NCBI GenBank assembly: GCA_019828595.1
Contig: JAHQRK010000005.1
Span: 372,001 to 436,000, forward strand
Source of the DNA: Aphanomyces cochlioides
Lineage: Eukaryota > Oomycota > Saprolegniomycetes > Saprolegniales > Verrucalvaceae
DNA: 64,000 nt
Reading direction: 5' to 3'
In this document: positions 10,397-20,478 of the stretch, in pieces
Layout of the letters: the number at the start of each line of letters is the position of its first letter
Numbering within the stretch: position 1 is the stretch's first letter
Translations under genes and position numbers: made by a program
The notes under the pieces: model-generated
Databases searched by the model: none
What the model was told of the DNA's origin: nothing
Seen by the model: only the letters and a program-made list of their open reading frames with translations

Positions 10397-13300
10397 AAAG
10401 TTCGATCACGGTCAGTCAGGAGTTTGTCAGGAATGCCAAATCGACATAGGACTTCGTCGATAAAGACTCTTGTAAAGGTCGAGGTTTTCAAGTCTGGCAC
10501 TGGGAATGCTTCTACCCACCGCGTGAAGTAGTCCGCGAAGACTAATATATATTTATGGCCACGGTTTGTTGTGGGCAGCGGACCTAGGGCGTCGACAACC
10601 ACAAGTCCAAAAGGTCCACGTAACGAGTAAATTGGCATCCGTTGCATCGGCCCTTGCTTCCACGGCCGTCCGCCTTTGGCGCGGTTGCAGTCAGGACATT
10701 TGGACACATATTCCTTGCAATCGGACTGCCAGTTCAGCCAGTAAGCAGTCCGTCGAATCCTCTCTCGTGTTTTCATGAGGCCAAGGTGGCCAGCTAAGCT
10801 AGAGGCGTGACTTGCGTAAAGGACCTCTTCGACCAAGGTATGAGGTATAACTGGGACCGCCACGAGTTCGGGATTCCTGAGGGGAGTCTTGATGGTCACG
10901 TAGCGGCAGACGATGCCCCTTTGCATGACGTACTGGTGACTGTTGCGAACAACCAAATTTTGCAAATGTGGGTCCAATGGTATCGCACCCTCTTCTAGAA
11001 AAGCTCGTAGAGCTACAATCCATGGGTCGTTTGCTTGTTCATTGTTAAGTCTTGGTGTTGGTCGACCTCGTCGGTCAAATAGCTCAATCGGGGTACCATG
11101 GACTGGTGGTTCACGGTTGAGTTGGTTGTAGTTTTCGTTGTCCTGGTCCAGTCCAGGCGACTCGTCATCATTGCGAACATTCACAGTTGGAGTTATAGTA
11201 AGTCCAGTGGTGGTGACGTTCAGACGTCTCATGCTACGAGTCTGGATAGGGCAGGCGGCGAGTCTGGATAGACCGTCGGCGGCTCCGTTGAGTTCCCCTG
11301 GTTTGTGGATGACCGTATAATCAAGTCCTTGGATCTCCATAGCCCATCTGGCTAGCTTGTGGTTGCCAGAGCGGGAACCGGTATTGAAGAGCCAAGTCAG
11401 TGCTTCATGGTCGGTGTAGATGTCGAAATGTCTACGATCAATGTACGGACGAAACTTTCGGGTCGCCCAGACGACTCCCCAGCACTCAATCTCGGAGATT
11501 CCCATTTCCTTTGAAATCCACTTCTGTTGTGCCTTCGAAAGGGATTGACTGGCATAGGCTATCACTCGATTCTTCCCGTTTTGTTTCTGCATAAGGACTG
11601 CGCCCACAGCGATGTGGCTGGCGTCAACCCAGATTGCGAAAGGTAGATCGAAGTCCGGGTGTGCTAAGATCGGAGGTGACACTAGACTTCTTTTGAGTTT
11701 CTCCAAGGACTCATCGCAGGCTTGAGTCCATGTGAACTTTTCTTCGGTAAGCAGTAGTGTGAGAGGTGCTGCTATTTTTGAGAAGTCTCGGACAAATCGA
11801 CGAAAGTAGCCAGCAAGTCCGAGGAATGCTCGCACTTCGGAAGCGTCCTTGAGTAAGACTGACTTGATTTTCTCTGGATTTGGGAGAATGCCAGCTGGAG
11901 TTACTATATGTCCGAGGAAGGGGACTGAAGAGCGACCCCACTTGCATTTAGACATCTTGAGTTTGAATCCAGCTTCCCTGAACTTCGTTAAGACTTGGCC
12001 GAGTCTGACGAGATGAGACCCAAAATCTTCGCTGTAAACAATGCAGTCGTCTAGATAAACTAGACAAGTTCGCCATTTGTAGTCGATAAGAATATGCTCC
12101 ATGAGTCTTTCGAAACAAGGGACTGCGTTGCAAAGTCCGAAGGGCATAACGAGCCATTCATAAAGTCCATACTTGCATGTAAAAGCTGTCTTCTCAATGC
12201 TATCCTTGGCCATCGGGACGTTCCAATATCCGGAAGCAATGTCCATAGTTGAGAAGAGTTTGGCTCGGCCCAGGACATCTAGCAAGTCGTCAATTCGTGG
12301 CATAGGGTAGGAGTCCTTGACAGTAACACTGTTGAGTTTGCGATAGTCGATGCAGAAGCGTATGGATCCATCGGGTTTGCGAATCATCAGGACTGGACTT
12401 GACCATGGACTTTTAGAAGGTCTGATGAGTCCAAGGTCTAGATATTGGTTCAGTTCGGCTTCCATGATGTCGCCTTCTGCTTTAGACGTGCGGTAAGGGA
12501 CGCTTCGGATTGGAGGACTGTCGCCAGTGTCAATGCTGAACTCAACAAGATGTGTCCGTCCTGGTGCCTTGGATGAGTCCACGAATATGTCAGCAAACTT
12601 CATGAGTGTTTTTCGTAAGAGTTCTCGTTGTTCTGTGCTGAGACTCGAGTCAGTCCAGTCTATAGGTATTTCCTTTGTAATATTGGGTTGTGATTGTACT
12701 GGGCAGACGACGCCAGGGCCCCCCATTTGAGTCAGGACCCTCCCGGGTTCGTCCGTAGGTGTGTCTTGTTTACCGTCGTCGGGTGGTATAGTGCGTGTAA
12801 AGGACTCGTCTGGTATCGACATCCATGAACCGAGGGATGTGTGTTGGTCCAGATAGATAGGTGAGTCCGACGGGTTGGCGACTTCCACCATAACAGTCCT
12901 TGATGGGGTCGTTCGATAAAGGGCGAACGCAACGTGTAACAGTGCGGACTGGGACCTGTGAGGCTCGACTAAGACTGAGGTCGAAACCGGTAGCGATTTG
13001 TGTGTATGACAAGAAACCCACTGGAATGAACGTGGCTGGATAATAGTCTGGGCCACCACTGTGACGTTACCACCCAGGTGGTTCATAGAACTCGACGGAT
13101 CCAGTCGTGTGAGGGAAATAAGTTCATCGCAACCGTCGATGGACAATGTGTTGTCGTTCAAATTGATGACAGCGCCGAGGTAACGCAGTAAGTCTATGCC
13201 CACGATGCAGTCCGTTAACGTAGTCAACATCACCCAAAAAGGGAATTGAACTGTGCGTCCAACTAGCGTGATTGAGAGTTTGATACGTCCCAGCATCTCC

Positions 13301-14025
13301 AAGTTCGAGTTATCGGCTGAGACGAATGCAGATTTGGGTTGTGATAATGATGGACACCCTAACTTTTGCCAGAGAGTCGCGCTGATAAAGCTGCAGGAAG
13401 CGCCAGTGTCGATGAGCGTGGTTGCCTTGAAGTTTTCGACATAAGCTTGGATAAACGGATCCGACTCCGATCGACCTCTTGTGTGACATAAGCGAGACAT
13501 GCGGGATAAGAGTCGAGTTGATGGAGGGTTTCCGTGGAGCAAGTCTGAACAATAAGTCGGATCTACTCGAGCGGAACGCCGGTGGAGACAGCGTTGTTGT
13601 CGTGCTTTGATTTGCGCTATTGTCTTGGCGCTTGATGAGTCACTTAGGTGGTCTGTGAGAGGCAGTTCCATCCAGTAGTGTGTAATGGCGGATTGTCGCG
13701 TAGGAGCATTAGTACACGTGTACCCAGAAGGGCCTGTTACATACAGCGGAAGTTCGGATTTGGGAAAGTCATCATCCTCGAAGGTATCGTCAGAGTCTAC
13801 TACATCGGTAGTTTTATCGTCGCCAGGGCTATCATCCATGTCGAGGACTGAGTAAGGATTGCTTTGAGTCAATGAAATTCTGGCTAACGGGTGTGTTTTG
13901 AAGTCTCGCGAAGCCCGTCTTGCCTCGTCACATTTCTCGAGTGTGTCAGCAAACCACTTAGTCCAGATAGATTCGTCTTCAATGTCAGCGGGTGCCAGGA
14001 GGAGGTGAGAGTCCGCGGCGGACAA
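10276..14025 (-). CDS. Gypsy 1 pol: protease, reverse transcriptase, RNase H, integrase N-terminal half
   Basis: A frame of 1,249 residues. Visible in order: aspartic protease TTLIDTGASCSF (about residue 200), reverse transcriptase with PDGSIRFCIDYRKLN, PFGLCNAVPCFERLM and the catalytic YLDDCIVYS (about 680), RNase H with IWVDASHIAVGAVLMQ and IYTDHEALTWLF, and integrase HHCC zinc finger (CPDCNRAKGG) with D in VVVDALGPLP. The last ~40 residues are out of frame compared with gypsy 2, marking a one-base deletion. Upstream, the pol N terminus continues in frames around 14,140-14,403 but carries a TAA at 14140..14142. Confidence 0.88.
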   Translation of the reverse strand: MSAADSHLLLAPADIEDESIWTKWFADTLEKCDEARRASRDFKTHPLARISLTQSNPYSVLDMDDSPGDDKTTDVVDSDDTFEDDDFPKSELPLYVTGPSGYTCTNAPTRQSAITHYWMELPLTDHLSDSSSAKTIAQIKARQQRCLHRRSARVDPTYCSDLLHGNPPSTRLLSRMSRLCHTRGRSESDPFIQAYVENFKATTLIDTGASCSFISATLWQKLGCPSLSQPKSAFVSADNSNLEMLGRIKLSITLVGRTVQFPFWVMLTTLTDCIVGIDLLRYLGAVINLNDNTLSIDGCDELISLTRLDPSSSMNHLGGNVTVVAQTIIQPRSFQWVSCHTHKSLPVSTSVLVEPHRSQSALLHVAFALYRTTPSRTVMVEVANPSDSPIYLDQHTSLGSWMSIPDESFTRTIPPDDGKQDTPTDEPGRVLTQMGGPGVVCPVQSQPNITKEIPIDWTDSSLSTEQRELLRKTLMKFADIFVDSSKAPGRTHLVEFSIDTGDSPPIRSVPYRTSKAEGDIMEAELNQYLDLGLIRPSKSPWSSPVLMIRKPDGSIRFCIDYRKLNSVTVKDSYPMPRIDDLLDVLGRAKLFSTMDIASGYWNVPMAKDSIEKTAFTCKYGLYEWLVMPFGLCNAVPCFERLMEHILIDYKWRTCLVYLDDCIVYSEDFGSHLVRLGQVLTKFREAGFKLKMSKCKWGRSSVPFLGHIVTPAGILPNPEKIKSVLLKDASEVRAFLGLAGYFRRFVRDFSKIAAPLTLLLTEEKFTWTQACDESLEKLKRSLVSPPILAHPDFDLPFAIWVDASHIAVGAVLMQKQNGKNRVIAYASQSLSKAQQKWISKEMGISEIECWGVVWATRKFRPYIDRRHFDIYTDHEALTWLFNTGSRSGNHKLARWAMEIQGLDYTVIHKPGELNGAADGLSRLAACPIQTRSMRRLNVTTTGLTITPTVNVRNDDESPGLDQDNENYNQLNREPPVHGTPIELFDRRGRPTPRLNNEQANDPWIVALRAFLEEGAIPLDPHLQNLVVRNSHQYVMQRGIVCRYVTIKTPLRNPELVAVPVIPHTLVEEVLYASHASSLAGHLGLMKTRERIRRTAYWLNWQSDCKEYVSKCPDCNRAKGGRPWKQGPMQRMPIYSLRGPFGLVVVDALGPLPTTNRGHKYILVFADYFTRWVEAFPVPDLKTSTFTRVFIDEVLCRFGIPDKLLTDRDRTLCLNLLRQCILPWESTSWQVPLIIHKVKVWWNALTTRLSR

Positions 14026-14475
14026 GTCCAGCGTGCGTAATAGTTCCTGATGGCTGAGATTGATGTGGCGTTTGCGGATTTGGTCAAGTTGCTTGCGTAT
14101 GTCAGACTTGGGAATCGGATAAAGTCTGTCCTCGATTTCTTATGTGTACTCGTCGTCAGGAAAGTCGCAAGTAGAGTTCATAATGGTAGTGACTTCTTCG
14201 TCTGTAAAAATAGGTGTGGGTGCAGGGACTGCGCCGAGATAAGGCTCGTCCACCTTCGATCGGGGTGAATGAGTTTGCGTTGAGTTAGATGAGTGTCCCG
14301 ATTTGGGTCGAGAAGTTTGAGCTTGTGTGTGTCCAGAGTCAACTGATCCTTTCGAAGATTCAACACAAGTAGAAAGAGAATCAAATGCATTTGGCTCTGA
14401 CACGTTGGAAACGTGCTGAGTCTGGCATACCGAAACATAACTTGTTTCCGCAGGGTGTGTTCCGGCGCCGAGACT

Positions 14476-15726
14476 TCAGGCTTTGTCGGCTGGCTTGGAG
14501 GGGCAGCGCGAATACGTGTGTCCGATTTGCTTGCAGAACGAGCAGGACTTGGCATGCTCACCAGCATAGTGTCCGATCTGGTGGCAAGTCGTGCAGCGAG
14601 CAAATTTGCGAGAACAGTCCACCGAACCATGTCCCAGGCGATCGCAGCGTCCACAGACTTTGGCACCACTGGTGGTGCAGTCGTCTGGCTTGGAAGATAT
14701 CATGACTGGAGTCGGGGCTGGTCGAGGCTTGGACTGGGGCTGAGTCGCATGTAGACTCAAATTAGAGGCAGGAGTATTCGTGGTTGGCTGCTGAGGTGCC
14801 GTAGGAGGAAGTCCAGGGGCGTGCGGTGGTGGATACCCGTAAGGGAAATTCATCGCATGTTGGACTGGGGCTGCGAAATAGGGATTCGGAGGCTTGTTCA
14901 AGGCTTCCGCAAGATGCTGTATCTGAGCAACGAACGCTTGTTGGTTGGACTGCGTCGTTTTCAGCGCTTCAAGGATACTTTCTAGAGTTGCTTGGTCACG
15001 GAATCCGACTTTAGACGACTGTCTTGTTTGACGTGGAGACTGCTCTGGAGTGGACGTCATCGATACATCGCTGTAGGTCGTTCGAGACGAAGTCGTGTTG
15101 GTAGAGGCAGACGCAGGTCTAGACTTCAGGCGTTCTTGATACACTGGTGGGTCATCTAGACGGATTTGCCTCGTTCTCAAGAGTTTCATACAGTCAGAGA
15201 TTGAAGTCAGCTCCTTGTCACTATTGTCGAGGCAAGACTCGGCCCGAGCATGGCAGACTCCTCGTTTGAAGATCACGACGCCTTGGTGGTCAGGCACGTC
15301 AATATCGTCGAGGATAGTCTGCAGTCTGATCGCATAGGCCTTGACAGACTCGCCGTCCGCACGCTCAGACTCTTCGAAAAGGTTGTCTACAAGCTCGCGT
15401 TGCGTTCGGTTACAGAATCGATCCTTAAAGTTGTCGTAAATCTCAGTCCAGACGTCACCGCTCTTAGTCTTGGAGTAGGCGATCCACCATTGATTGAGAG
15501 CAGGGTGGACTTTATCGGACGTGAGCTTAAGCCCAAGAAGAAGTTTGCATTCTTCGTCCGACAGATGACAGAGTTTGGCTTGGTCGACAAGTTGCTTGAT
15601 GAAGAATTCACAATGGGCCTGCTCATCGGAAGTTGGAACTGTCGTGTACTTGACTGCACGTCCGAAAGCTTGAGAGTTGATGGACGTATCGAGGGACTCT
15701 TTGATGTCAGACATTTCAGATTCCAT
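14476..15726 (-). CDS. Gypsy 1 gag C-terminal half: capsid and zinc knuckles
   Basis: 416 residues starting MESEMSDIKESL. It holds a capsid-like region (LNQWWIAYSKTKSGDVWTEI, RFCNRTQRELVDNLFEES) and three Cys/His clusters near the end (CGRCDRLGHGSVDC, CTTCHQIGHYAGEHAKSC, CSFCKQIGHTYSRC) for RNA binding. A one-base frame break around 15,790 separates it from the preceding gag segment; gypsy 2 shows them continuous across this point. Confidence 0.85.
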   Translation of the reverse strand: MESEMSDIKESLDTSINSQAFGRAVKYTTVPTSDEQAHCEFFIKQLVDQAKLCHLSDEECKLLLGLKLTSDKVHPALNQWWIAYSKTKSGDVWTEIYDNFKDRFCNRTQRELVDNLFEESERADGESVKAYAIRLQTILDDIDVPDHQGVVIFKRGVCHARAESCLDNSDKELTSISDCMKLLRTRQIRLDDPPVYQERLKSRPASASTNTTSSRTTYSDVSMTSTPEQSPRQTRQSSKVGFRDQATLESILEALKTTQSNQQAFVAQIQHLAEALNKPPNPYFAAPVQHAMNFPYGYPPPHAPGLPPTAPQQPTTNTPASNLSLHATQPQSKPRPAPTPVMISSKPDDCTTSGAKVCGRCDRLGHGSVDCSRKFARCTTCHQIGHYAGEHAKSCSFCKQIGHTYSRCPSKPADKA

Positions 15727-15749
15727 TCTGACTAAGGCAGATTGGAGGT

Positions 15750-17384
15750 CTAGTAAGAGTTGATGGGTGAAGTCTGATACCGGTGTCGCTGGTGGAGGTT
15801 CGACAGAACAGAAGAGGTAGATTGTACAGACTCGGGGGTGGACTTGGTCTCGCGCTGCTCAAGGAGGCCATCAAGACTCAGTAAGCGATCGGAGAGAAGT
15901 GAATTTTCCTTGGTTAGTCCGATGACGAGTTCGCCAAGATTCTTGTACGAGCTAGAGACTTCGACAAGTGTTAGTTCTGATTGATTCAGTTGCTGTTGTG
16001 TCGCGACCCGGCTTTCTTCGTGAGCTCGAGTAAGGACTTGGACTTCGTGTAGAATGCGGTGGAAGTCGGCCGCGCGGTTGTCAGCAAGAGTCTGTAGTTT
16101 CTCGCTGAAGCGCTGCTGCTCCGTGGCTTGAAGTTGCAAGGACTGTTGCAAATTCGAAATGGCAATCTGCTGGTTTGTTAAGGCCGTTTCCAAACGGACA
16201 ATGTCAGTTTCATCAATCGGAGATTTGGGTGGTTTCAAGTTGGAGATCATAGAGTGAAGTTCAGAACGAGTAGAGATCAAACCCTGTTGGACTTGGCTGG
16301 TTCTGTCCGCTAAGTCACACAAAGAGGAGTTAGGAGAATTCAGCGAAGCTGCAGTAAGGTCATGTTGATGTTGAGACGTCTGCGACACCAAAATCAAACG
16401 GTTCTCGAAATCGCCGAAAGTCGAAGCATAATTTTCCATTTGAGACCATAACGTTTGCATTTGGACGGAGAAATTCAAAGTAGTTTCACCAGAAGATTCG
16501 GGAGTTTCAACTTCCATGTTGTCGCTGGGAACCATTTGCAGAGACAAATCCATATCAAGGCTAGACAAAGGTAACGAAGGTAAATGCTGAACAGACTTGG
16601 ACGCGGGCCCAGAAATGGAAGTGGTCATTTCGCTCTCGTTGGATACCCCGCGTTGATTCAGAGTTGACGAAATTGCCGTAGGTTGAGTAACTCTGCCAGT
16701 CTGCGGAGGCAACACTTGGTGTTCATGACCAGCTACAAGGAGATGCATTGGACTTGGTGTCAAACTTGGAGGAAGCAAATGAAGAGGCTCATGCGAGAAG
16801 TTGAGCGAACGAGAAGTGTGGACTTCACTCAAATTTTGAGGTTGAGTCCAAGGCAGCGTGACCGTTGTTGTTGTACTCACAGCCTCTAGAGATGGCGGAC
16901 TTGAGCTTGGCAACGCTGAATAGTGTGCATGCTGCGAAGAAGATGGACTTGAAGTCACTATCGATCGAGTGGTAATTGTTTTTATTGTCTTGACAATTGC
17001 CGTCGAGATTTGCTGACCAACAGAAGTTTCGGCCAGATACAATGCAAGTTCGTTGTTGGAGTTTGATGAAGAGGAAGACTCTTGGTTCACAGTCTCCATG
17101 ACCATTTCGTCGACCTCATCGAGACCAATTGATGTTGCGCTAGGCGCAGAGTCAGGCCCGTCAGAGTAGTTGAGGTCCTTAGACGAGCTTCGGGGATCCA
17201 TGGATTCGTCGCTCAAATCAGGTTCAGGGGCTGGAAGCGCAAGAAGTATTCCGGGTCGGATTCGCTTCTCGTCATCACGCTGCTCAGGCGAGTTAGCATG
17301 ATGTTGAATCCGGTACTGTAAGTCGCGTTTCCTTGTAGTAAGTGGTGATTCAAATGGAATCAGAGCCATATCAGACTCAGTCAC
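15750..17384 (-). CDS. Gypsy 1 gag N-terminal half: low-complexity and coiled-coil region
   Basis: 544 residues starting MTESDMALIPFESP. The first half is Ser/Thr/Pro-rich, the second is a long predicted coiled coil with many Gln and Leu (LTNQQIAISNLQQSLQLQATE). It matches gypsy 2 gag in its N terminus (RKRDLQYR, QHHANSPEQRDDEKR). It is the first frame after the primer-binding-site candidate. Confidence 0.8.
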   Translation of the reverse strand: MTESDMALIPFESPLTTRKRDLQYRIQHHANSPEQRDDEKRIRPGILLALPAPEPDLSDESMDPRSSSKDLNYSDGPDSAPSATSIGLDEVDEMVMETVNQESSSSSNSNNELALYLAETSVGQQISTAIVKTIKTITTRSIVTSSPSSSQHAHYSALPSSSPPSLEAVSTTTTVTLPWTQPQNLSEVHTSRSLNFSHEPLHLLPPSLTPSPMHLLVAGHEHQVLPPQTGRVTQPTAISSTLNQRGVSNESEMTTSISGPASKSVQHLPSLPLSSLDMDLSLQMVPSDNMEVETPESSGETTLNFSVQMQTLWSQMENYASTFGDFENRLILVSQTSQHQHDLTAASLNSPNSSLCDLADRTSQVQQGLISTRSELHSMISNLKPPKSPIDETDIVRLETALTNQQIAISNLQQSLQLQATEQQRFSEKLQTLADNRAADFHRILHEVQVLTRAHEESRVATQQQLNQSELTLVEVSSSYKNLGELVIGLTKENSLLSDRLLSLDGLLEQRETKSTPESVQSTSSVLSNLHQRHRYQTSPINSY

Positions 17385-17494
17385 ATCAGTTGTTAGGGCA
17401 GCGGGACTAGGGCTCGCTTCTTGGGCTGACTCATCAGAGACGAATAGTCTTCGTATGAATTCAGCTGGAGACTACCCTGCTTCTCCACCAAATT

Positions 17495-17822
17495 TGTGAC
17501 GGTCGCGGGGATTGGCGATGACGCACGAATTAATTGAAGGTCCAGAAGTTAGGACTTCAGGAACCGAATATTCTCGGCGGAACTCAGGACAGCGAAACGC
17601 GGACAGAAGTTGGTAGGCTAGCTTAATTAATAAGCTTAACCGAGTGTTTTGAGAAGTGAGGGAAGTCTAGCTAGCTAGACTAAACATCTAAAATAGACTA
17701 ATACAGAGGTATAGAGGACGTATGTTCGAAGTCGAAGGAATCGCAAAGACATTCGACGACTACTCAAGCGTGTCGAAAAGTCACAACTGCGGTCACGTGC
17801 TAGACCCGACACAGCCGTCACA
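17495..17822 (-). repeat. 5' LTR of gypsy 1
   Basis: Direct repeat of 6635..6962. On the minus strand the TGGTGGAGAAGCAGGGTA motif follows directly, a tRNA primer-binding-site candidate starting with TGG. Confidence 0.93.
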
Positions 17823-18249
17823 CACTCATGCGGGAATTGCCTTGGATGAACGCTTTCCGTTTATCGAGGGCGAGACTCGATCAAATGGATTTCAATGGTA
17901 AAGGTCACTGAGAGAGTATATCTGACTGATGGGTAGGACTATTTTCGAGCATATGACTGATCGCTTGACACTTGTTCGATGGTCGCTACTACACTTTTGT
18001 TCGATCAATGCCGATGGTCCATTATCTCTGCGTGGTACAGCTCGACTCCTTCGTTGTCCTGTGTATGAAAACGATACCGACGAAGGGATAATCGAAAGAT
18101 GTCGAAGTGCCGCTCAAAAGAGTATGGAGAGTTTTCGTGACCACATTCGCAAACAATTTGAACGATTCAAACTGGAAGGTCAAATCATAAGGTCGCGAGA
18201 TCAATTCTTTGAGACGACGATTGCATCGAGCAGAGCAAATTACTCGTGA

Positions 18250-18496
18250 AGCTTCATAAGTCAGCAGGATTCACATTTCACTTACTTATTTTTCAACCCA
18301 AATATGAATAAATCGCAAATGTGCTTTGTAGCCCTGGTTTTGGCGATTGCCTGGAAGACTTGTCTTGGCATAGCAATTAGTATGAGTCCAGGATTAACTC
18401 ATTACCTTCTTATTTTGTCAAAACCTGCACGAGTTTCGAGCAATCAGCTTCGAGAGACTTCTGCCAACCTACTCCGCTCGATCTACCTTTCATCTG
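18250..18496. other. Spacer between copies 1 and 2
   Basis: AT-rich spacer ending at the shared inverted repeat. No gene seen. Confidence 0.4.
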
Positions 18497-18508
18497 ATCT
18501 CAAGAGAT
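18497..18508 (+). promoter_or_regulatory. Shared upstream inverted repeat, copy 2
   Basis: ATCTCAAGAGAT followed by GCTGAACTTGG, as upstream of copy 1. Confidence 0.45.
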
Positions 18509-18539
18509 GCTGAACTTGGGGTATAGAAAGATCAGCATT

Positions 18540-19420
18540 TTACAATTTGAGTGCGTAGGGTGTGCTAGGAAAGGTAGAGCCAAGGTCAAAGGCGGCAGAA
18601 TGAGCGACTGTGATACAAGATCGAAGATCGCACGACATGGAGATGCGTCTGGAGCTCGCAACTGCAGAGTTGGACAAAGCGGTGGAGCTGCTCGAAGGAG
18701 TCTTGCCGAGAAGAAAGAAGCATGCAGATCCGCATTTTGTGGCTCTCATCATCGCCAAAGCCAATATTGCTGTCTTTGAAGAGGACAACGAGGGGCATGA
18801 CATGATGCTCTCCAAGAGAGAACAACTCAAGGCATGGCTCGCTGATTGGGTTGATTCATTTAGATCACAGTGGGTAAGATAACTTGCGAGGAGTATGATC
18901 TCATGAGCCACTTCAGGGCGAACGAAACCTTTTGGAAGTCACTCTATTATAAGATGACAATGGTCGACAGAGAGGAAGCGAGTACACGACAAATCGAGCA
19001 TATTTGATGTACCAAAAAGCATATCCTTCCGAGTACCTACAAGCCCTTTGGCGATTGTGTGGACAACAAAACTGAAGTCATGATGCATCTCGGAGAAGAT
19101 GACGACTGTGTCTGTGTCAAAAAGTACGAATGCCATCTCCAATTTTCTGTCGAGGGCAAGTACGAAAATGTGGCCAGGGTATGACGTGACAATCTCACAG
19201 AAGTGACATCCGTGTTTTCAATGATTGTAATGGAACTCATCCCATGAATGTCTACGGTAGTTGGTTGAAGAGATGGATGCGGCATTTTATACGAATTGCT
19301 ATCTCTGGTATATTCCAAGTCAAGATCGTATCACGATCACGCAAACAGAAATCACCGTGGATGAGCGCTATCCATTTGAAGAAGACACATTATCTTTGGC
19401 TCGAGCAACTCTATGCCCAG
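18540..19420 (+). pseudogene. Family copy 2, degenerate
   Basis: Exon 1 is recognisable from the coiled coil (LELATAELDKAVELLEGVLPRRKKHADPHF) to REQLKAWLADWVDS, and is followed by a GTGGGTAAG region. The exon 2 homologue (18,917-19,230) has several frame changes, the exon 3 homologue (19,270-19,390, ending DERYPFEED) has lost its centre, and no exon 4 follows in the same direction. A reversed exon 4 relic lies just downstream. The N-terminal GK-rich tract is only partly preserved. Confidence 0.7.
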
Positions 19421-19567
19421 TGAATCAGATCGACTTCGACAAAGGAGAACATACCTCGGTTATCGATTCTCAAATCGCTCAATTCATTTCTTCGACAGTA
19501 GTCGTTTACATTGCCAATGCAGCAGCCATTTCCACAAGTACAAGAGCCACCTAAATCTAGTGTAGAA

Positions 19568-19712
19568 TCAGGTGATTCCGTAAGCCACTTGTACTAGTAC
19601 TGTAGATGATTCGAATTGGAGCCGACTACATCGTTGACGAAATTGATCACGCATCTTCTTTAGGTTTTCTTCGCCCACATGCTGAATTTCTCTGATGGCT
19701 TTGTCGAGGTAA
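19568..19712 (-). pseudogene. Relic of family exon 4, reversed
   Basis: The minus strand reads KAIREIQHVGEENLKKMRDQ and then FRQRCSRLQFES, matching the end of exon 4 in intact copies (IERIRNVAEICLEKMCDQFRLRCNRF in copy 6). It lies inverted directly downstream of decayed copy 2, so it may be that copy's own exon 4 after an inversion or part of another lost copy. Confidence 0.6.
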
Positions 19713-19816
19713 CCTGTAAAAATCAAACAGAAAAACTCTTTTCCAAACGACTTTGTTAAAAACACACGCCCTTATTTCAGGTGTGACCTAACCTCGCACG
19801 CCACGAACGACGTCAG

Positions 19817-19984
19817 GCATCCGACCAGAAAAATGCTCTCACCGGAGCGAAGCGGAGGTCGAGAGTAAATTTTTCTGTTGGAGGATGGCTCGGAGGAGTG
19901 AGCCCTAAACGTGCACCAAAAAGGGACTTCTTTATTTTAATTCTCATCGGGAAAGGCGGCAGGTAGGCCGAAGGCCGTGCCGCC
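19817..19984. other. Cluster of GC-rich hairpins, possible structured RNA
   Basis: A long stem pairs about 19817..19840 with 19861..19889 (arms CAGAAAAAT/ATTTTTCTG, CTCTC/GAGAG and GCATCC/GGATGGC). It is followed by a GGCTC/GAGCC stem near 19,887-19,904 and a 30-nt hairpin at 19955..19984 (GGCGGCA/TGCCGCC with inner GGCC-GAA-GGCC). No open frame explains it. The region 19,770-20,050 contrasts with its AT-rich surroundings. Not matched to a known RNA family. Confidence 0.4.
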
Positions 19985-20177
19985 ACCCATATGAGGCCTG
20001 TTCTACAGTATCCAAGCCTAATTAGGAATGAATCTGGTCGAAACTGGACAGAGTGGCACTGTACTGTAGATTTTTAGGCGTTCCAAACGGTAAAAGACAA
20101 GCTTTTACCCGGTTTTCATTAGGAAATCTGTCTGGTCCAGCGTGGGACACTCATCGCATTTATCGTTACAATTCTCG

Positions 20178-20211
20178 GTCGTGTACCAAGAAAAAAACCG
20201 GTACACGACAA
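20178..20211. repeat. Small inverted repeat GTCGTGTACC / GGTACACGAC
   Basis: Ten-base arms are separated by about 12 nt of mostly A. Related CGGTACACG motifs recur at about 23,152 and 23,177. Origin unknown. Confidence 0.4.
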
Positions 20212-20478
20212 AAGAATGCTTCACATACCATTCTCGAAGGATGATTGGTAAATAATATAAGAAATTCAATCGATCCCCATCAACTACATGAAGCTTAAGG
20301 ACCTGTTCGGAGCGCATTTTGAGACAACGACATTTCGACACGTCAAAATACGCTGGCAATACGACAGACTGCAGCGCATTTGTCAGTCTGCAGGTATTGG
20401 TTAAAATGCATGTAATATATCGGCCACTGAAAGGAAAGCGTAAAGTTAACGGACATAAGTCAGTCCGTTTTGCATTCG

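Larger units (their letters stand above)
6635..17822 (-). mobile_element. Ty3/gypsy LTR retrotransposon 1, inserted in exon 3 of copy 1
   Basis: LTRs of 328 bp (6635..6962 and 17495..17822) start TGTGACGG and end CCGTCACA and look identical. A 4-bp duplication CACT lies at 6631..6634 and 17823..17826. Coding reads on the minus strand as gag, protease, reverse transcriptase, RNase H, integrase, the gypsy order. Next to the right LTR, read on the minus strand, is TGGTGGAGAAGCAGGGTA, a primer-binding-site candidate shared with gypsy 2. Next to the left LTR is a G-run (AGCGTGGGGGCT), the polypurine tract. It is antisense to the host gene and about 11.2 kb long, because some 2.4 kb lies between the end of pol and the left LTR. 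Confidence 0.93.
705..18249 (+). pseudogene. Family copy 1 (coiled coil + START-like), split by two LTR retrotransposons
   Basis: Exons are 705..724 plus 5768..6116, then 6161..6466, then 6509..6634 plus 17827..17897, then 17937..18249. When both transposons and their duplicated target sites are set aside, every exon stays in frame. The copy was therefore intact until recently. Exon 1 encodes a basic GKGKGKAK tract and a coiled coil ending LKAWLAAWV. Exons 2-4 hold the conserved NYMEVTLLQDD, SVSGVFPGYPGQDRI and FEHMTDRLTLVRWS blocks. The first splice donor is AT instead of GT at 6117-6118. Exon 2 has two extra residues and exon 4 eight extra residues at the C terminus. The START-like (M96-type) assignment comes from general resemblance, not from a search. 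Confidence 0.75.
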
